DNA of 64,000 nucleotides from Acanthococcus lagerstroemiae (Eukaryota > Arthropoda > Insecta > Hemiptera > Eriococcidae): NCBI GenBank assembly GCA_031841125.1, contig CM063110.1:13759626-13823625 (forward strand). Reading direction: 5' to 3'. Shown piece by piece: positions 60,900 to 64,000 of this stretch (position 1 is the stretch's first letter; every line of letters starts with the position of its first letter). A model generated the notes under the pieces. That model had not been told where the DNA came from and made no database searches. It saw nothing but the letters and a program-made list of their open reading frames with translations. A program made the translations under genes and the position numbers.

Positions 60900-61758
60900 G
60901 GGGTCGTTCATTAATTACGTAAGAGCCCTGAGGAGGGAGGGGGGGGCAAAAGCCATTCTTACGTAATACATACAGTGGAGCCTTGCTAATTCGAATTGCT
61001 GAGGCCGACGAATTTCGTTCGATTTAGGTATGATTCGTGTTATTAAGAATTCGATTTCTGAAGGAGGTGGTTCGATTTATCGGAAATTCGATTTATTGAG
61101 GTAGAATTCGATTTGTATAAAATAATCTCATAATGTCACCTAAATTGCTTCACGGTACTTGTCGAAGCACGACGTACATAAGATTACTGTACATACAAAC
61201 ATTGTCATAAGTTCGATTTGTCAAGGCTTTTCGATTATAACATTCGATAACCAGAGGTTTCCCTCCTTTCGCTTCACAAAGTTCGATTTATCTAAATTAC
61301 ATTCGGTCTACAGAGGTAAAAATACATGCATTTTGGTACATTGGAGTCGGGACCTGAACATTAGTTCGAAATATCCTAAAATTCGATGTATCGATGCTCA
61401 AAAAAACGAGGTTCCACTGTATTTTATTACGTAAGTTTTAACGTAGCCCCCACTTAGGCGACACATTTTTTGCATGCAGCCGCTAAAGATAAGTAAATAG
61501 ACGTACAGTGAAACCTGTCTATAGTGGAAGCACAATGGACCACTTCAAAAATTTCCATAGTGACAGATTTTCCACATTAACCAGGTACTTCCCCTCCACC
61601 CCTCCCCCCCCAAAAAAAACCACAATTATTTTAAAGCTTTTTAGGGAAATGTATGAAAAAATCTTACGTAAAAAGGTAGGGGTCAACTAATCTTATGTGT
61701 CCTTACATGGGGGTGAGGGGATGGCCAAAATCGTACTTACCTAATTAATGAATGACCT
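60900..61758. mobile_element. MITE with GGGTCRTTCATTAATTA ends, carrying nested MITEs
   Basis: The left end, GGGTCGTTCATTAATTACGTAAG-like, is mirrored at the right by TACCTAATTAATGAATGACC. The interior has GC-rich GAGGGAGGGGGG / GGGGGTGAGGGG subterminal tracts. The pogo-type MITE (60973-61419) and a fragment starting ACAGTGAAACCTGTCTATAG (61505) lie within it. Confidence 0.65.
60973..61419. mobile_element. 447-bp pogo/mariner-type MITE with TA duplication
   Basis: The left end is CAGTGGAGCCTTGCTAATTCG. The right end is AACGAGGTTCCACTG. TA lies on both sides. Repeated TTCGATTTAT motifs fill the interior. CAGTGGARCC ends with TA duplications are typical of non-autonomous pogo/Tigger elements. 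Confidence 0.8.
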
Positions 61759-64000
61759 CTTACTGATACCAAGTGTTTTCAATGCAATGCCCCTTTTGTT
61801 TTCACATAAAATAAGACGTATAAATAAATGTCTGCACTAAAAATACTTGATTTTATCTAATTTTTTTTTTCAACTTTCAACACTGGGCAAAGAGAACATC
61901 AAAGAAAACTATTTACGGAGACGACCTCCGCCGGAGTTGGGAAATTTTACTAGATGGATCAAAAGTAGGGAAAATCCAGCTAATTGAAAGTTTTTTGTTT
62001 TTTTTTAGCCAATACAAACAAATTTTGATACTTGGGAATTTTGACTTGAGTCAGTTGGGAATTTAACAATCTTTGCCTCTCCAGAAAAACTCTTCGCTAC
62101 GTCCCTGACTATTTATAATGTCATATTGGCGATACTTATTAAGCATCAATTCAAATCATCCTGTTCATACAAGTCTACAGTACCTCTACCTTCTAAATTT
62201 TGAGTCTGTAACTTTCAATTGTACCTACACTTATGGGCCAATAAGTTCAGAAGAATTCCTAACCCTTTCAGTCACTGGCCCGTTATCTCAGTGACATAAA
62301 GTACCTATACGATTAAAAAAACTATATCACTAATAATATTGCGATATGCAGGCCTGGTACCTACCAGAATTCTTCCATGAAAGTAAATTTTATAGTATGT
62401 GATCCTTAAAGGTTATCATTAAAACACTCGTTTTGGATGTTACCTTGACTCTTACCCCTACCTCAATTTTGCTTCAGAGGGCTATGTGACCAGCCAATAT
62501 TGTTAAGGCAGCATAATATAACAGCTTCAATCTTACATTCAAATTTTTTTGTCCTTTTATTTCTTGTTTGATGTTGTTTCAAACGTAACCTCTCTGCCTC
62601 TGTAGCCACATAGGTGATCTTGAACTAAATATTTATAAGGGAGCTAAATTCAAAACTTTTTTAGTCTCTTCGTTCGGCTCATTTTGTGAGCAAAACGAGC
62701 AACATTTTTTTCAATTTTTCTAAGAATTTCTAAGAAAAATTTTGATTTTGAATGGTCAAAGGAAAAGCTTATCCCCAAATTCCCCAAACCCCTTCCTTTA
62801 AAACCAGCTATGGAGATATGAGTAAATTTTTCAATGGTAATAATATCTCGATATTTATGAAATGCATTTAGTATTATTATAGTTCTTTTGATTTTACTTT
62901 CTAGCACATTTGTTCTCGTCCACATCTATTTATAGTTTCCAATCCCAGTATGACTATACCAGAAGTTAAATCGACTCTCAACATGATTTTTATGATCGAG
63001 GATGCGCAGCCTGCTGCTTTTACTCGCTGTTAATTTATTGACTCGCTATAAATATTCGGCGTGATTAAGCGTGCGTTTTTTCAATGAATTCTATTTTAAT
63101 TCGCCTTTCCTTTTACTCGTGTTGAAGTAAGTCTGTAATTTTACCTAACTTGACAAAAATACCTATTATAGTTTTCTAACTTATTAACACTACTTATTCA
63201 AATACACGCGGTACCTAACTTTTTATTGTTGACTCGTAGTCCCATTCGTTAAACAGATGAGGACAAAAATTAAAATACTTTACAACAAAATTGCAACATA
63301 TATACGTTAATTTCAAAATAGTCTTTCGATCCAAAACTACATTCATTATTGTCATCTAACAACTGCTAGAGCTAGATTTGTCTTTATGTCAGAAATTATT
63401 TTAATCTTATTACTATTTTTTTCTGTTCTTTTGTGCATACCTCAGCCGTCTTCAATTTTCTACTGATGTGAAATGAAAAGTCGAAAAAATAAACCGGTTT
63501 TCATCCCTTTTTACGTAGGTATACCCAGTCGAGTTCGGATTCCGATTAGAAAAGAAAAAAAAAATTATTCTCTACCCATTATGATGATTATTGATTAATC
63601 TTGTCGCTTTTTTATTATTTTTCACTTTTGTGATTTTATACGATTAGGTAAATATTTTTTCATTTTTGAGCCACTGGAGTCCGTTGATGAGTGTGACAGA
63701 CATATGTTGAATTCAAAGGTCTTTAAGTAAGTTACCTAATATAACTCATTTCCAAAGGAGGTTATTAAGTTTTCTCGGTTTGCAAAAAAAAAGTAAAAAA
63801 AGTATCTAATTCAATTTGGAATTTTAGATCAACCCAAAAGAAACGGAAAACTTACAAACGATGCTAGTCGTTACTCGTACCTAGCAGTTTTATTACACCT
63901 AGCTTCGCACAAATTTTTTAATACAAGCTAAAGAAAATTCCATACAAGAATTTTCCATTTAAACAGAAAGAAAGGAAAAACAAAAAACCAGATCACGATT
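61759..64000. other. Gene-free AT-rich sequence
   Basis: No ORF with family resemblance, RNA gene or clear transposon termini were seen. A minus-strand frame of 91 codons at 62650-62925 is not recognisable. Confidence 0.4.

Overview
This is animal nuclear DNA. It is AT-rich, contains multi-exon genes with ordinary GT-AG introns, and is crowded with transposable elements. The host proteins look insect-like, and CSTF2 and TPP2 read most like arthropod versions. A hemipteran is my guess, but no marker here settles the species. I saw no rRNA, tRNA gene or CRISPR array.

Four host genes can be assembled exon by exon with consistent reading phases. (1) NCAPD3, the condensin II HEAT subunit, lies on the minus strand from 10989 leftwards; its 3' end is outside the window. 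(2) CSTF2 (CstF-64) is complete on the plus strand, 31490-33923, with 10 exons encoding 428 aa. (3) TPP2 (tripeptidyl-peptidase II) is complete on the minus strand, 52695-37290, with 21 exons encoding 1305 aa. (4) An F-box/leucine-rich protein gene on the plus strand, 53440-57161, has 7 exons encoding 642 aa. It is head-to-head with TPP2 across about 745 bp, so the two may share a bidirectional promoter.

The rest is mostly a layered record of transposition. An apparently intact MULE-type transposase gene (4049-5964) sits in a long NCAPD3 intron beside a LINE relic. From 13.4 to 31 kb there is almost nothing but mobile DNA: a hAT-type MITE, a pogo-type element inside a Ty1/copia LTR, a 4.8-kb non-LTR retrotransposon inserted in the end of the same copia polyprotein and flanked by a 117-bp direct repeat, a 2.2-kb inverted-repeat element, a decayed element carrying a transposase fragment, and a 4.7-kb ISL2EU-type transposon (about 25922-30608). 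The ISL2EU element has both expected genes open once introns are removed: a YqaJ-type nuclease (plus strand) and a THAP-DDE transposase (minus strand). It carries its own hAT MITE in an intron. The TPP2 introns hold a second relic of the NCAPD3-intron LINE family, a tRNA-derived SINE, a MITE with a 5-bp target duplication, and an element with ~100-bp inverted repeats.

Smaller repeat families recur across the window: a GATC-rich fold-back repeat (four copies), GACTC-rich degenerate tracts, and an inverted array of diverged units at 1-1420. The final 6.8 kb (57162-64000) contains no recognisable gene and several nested MITEs.
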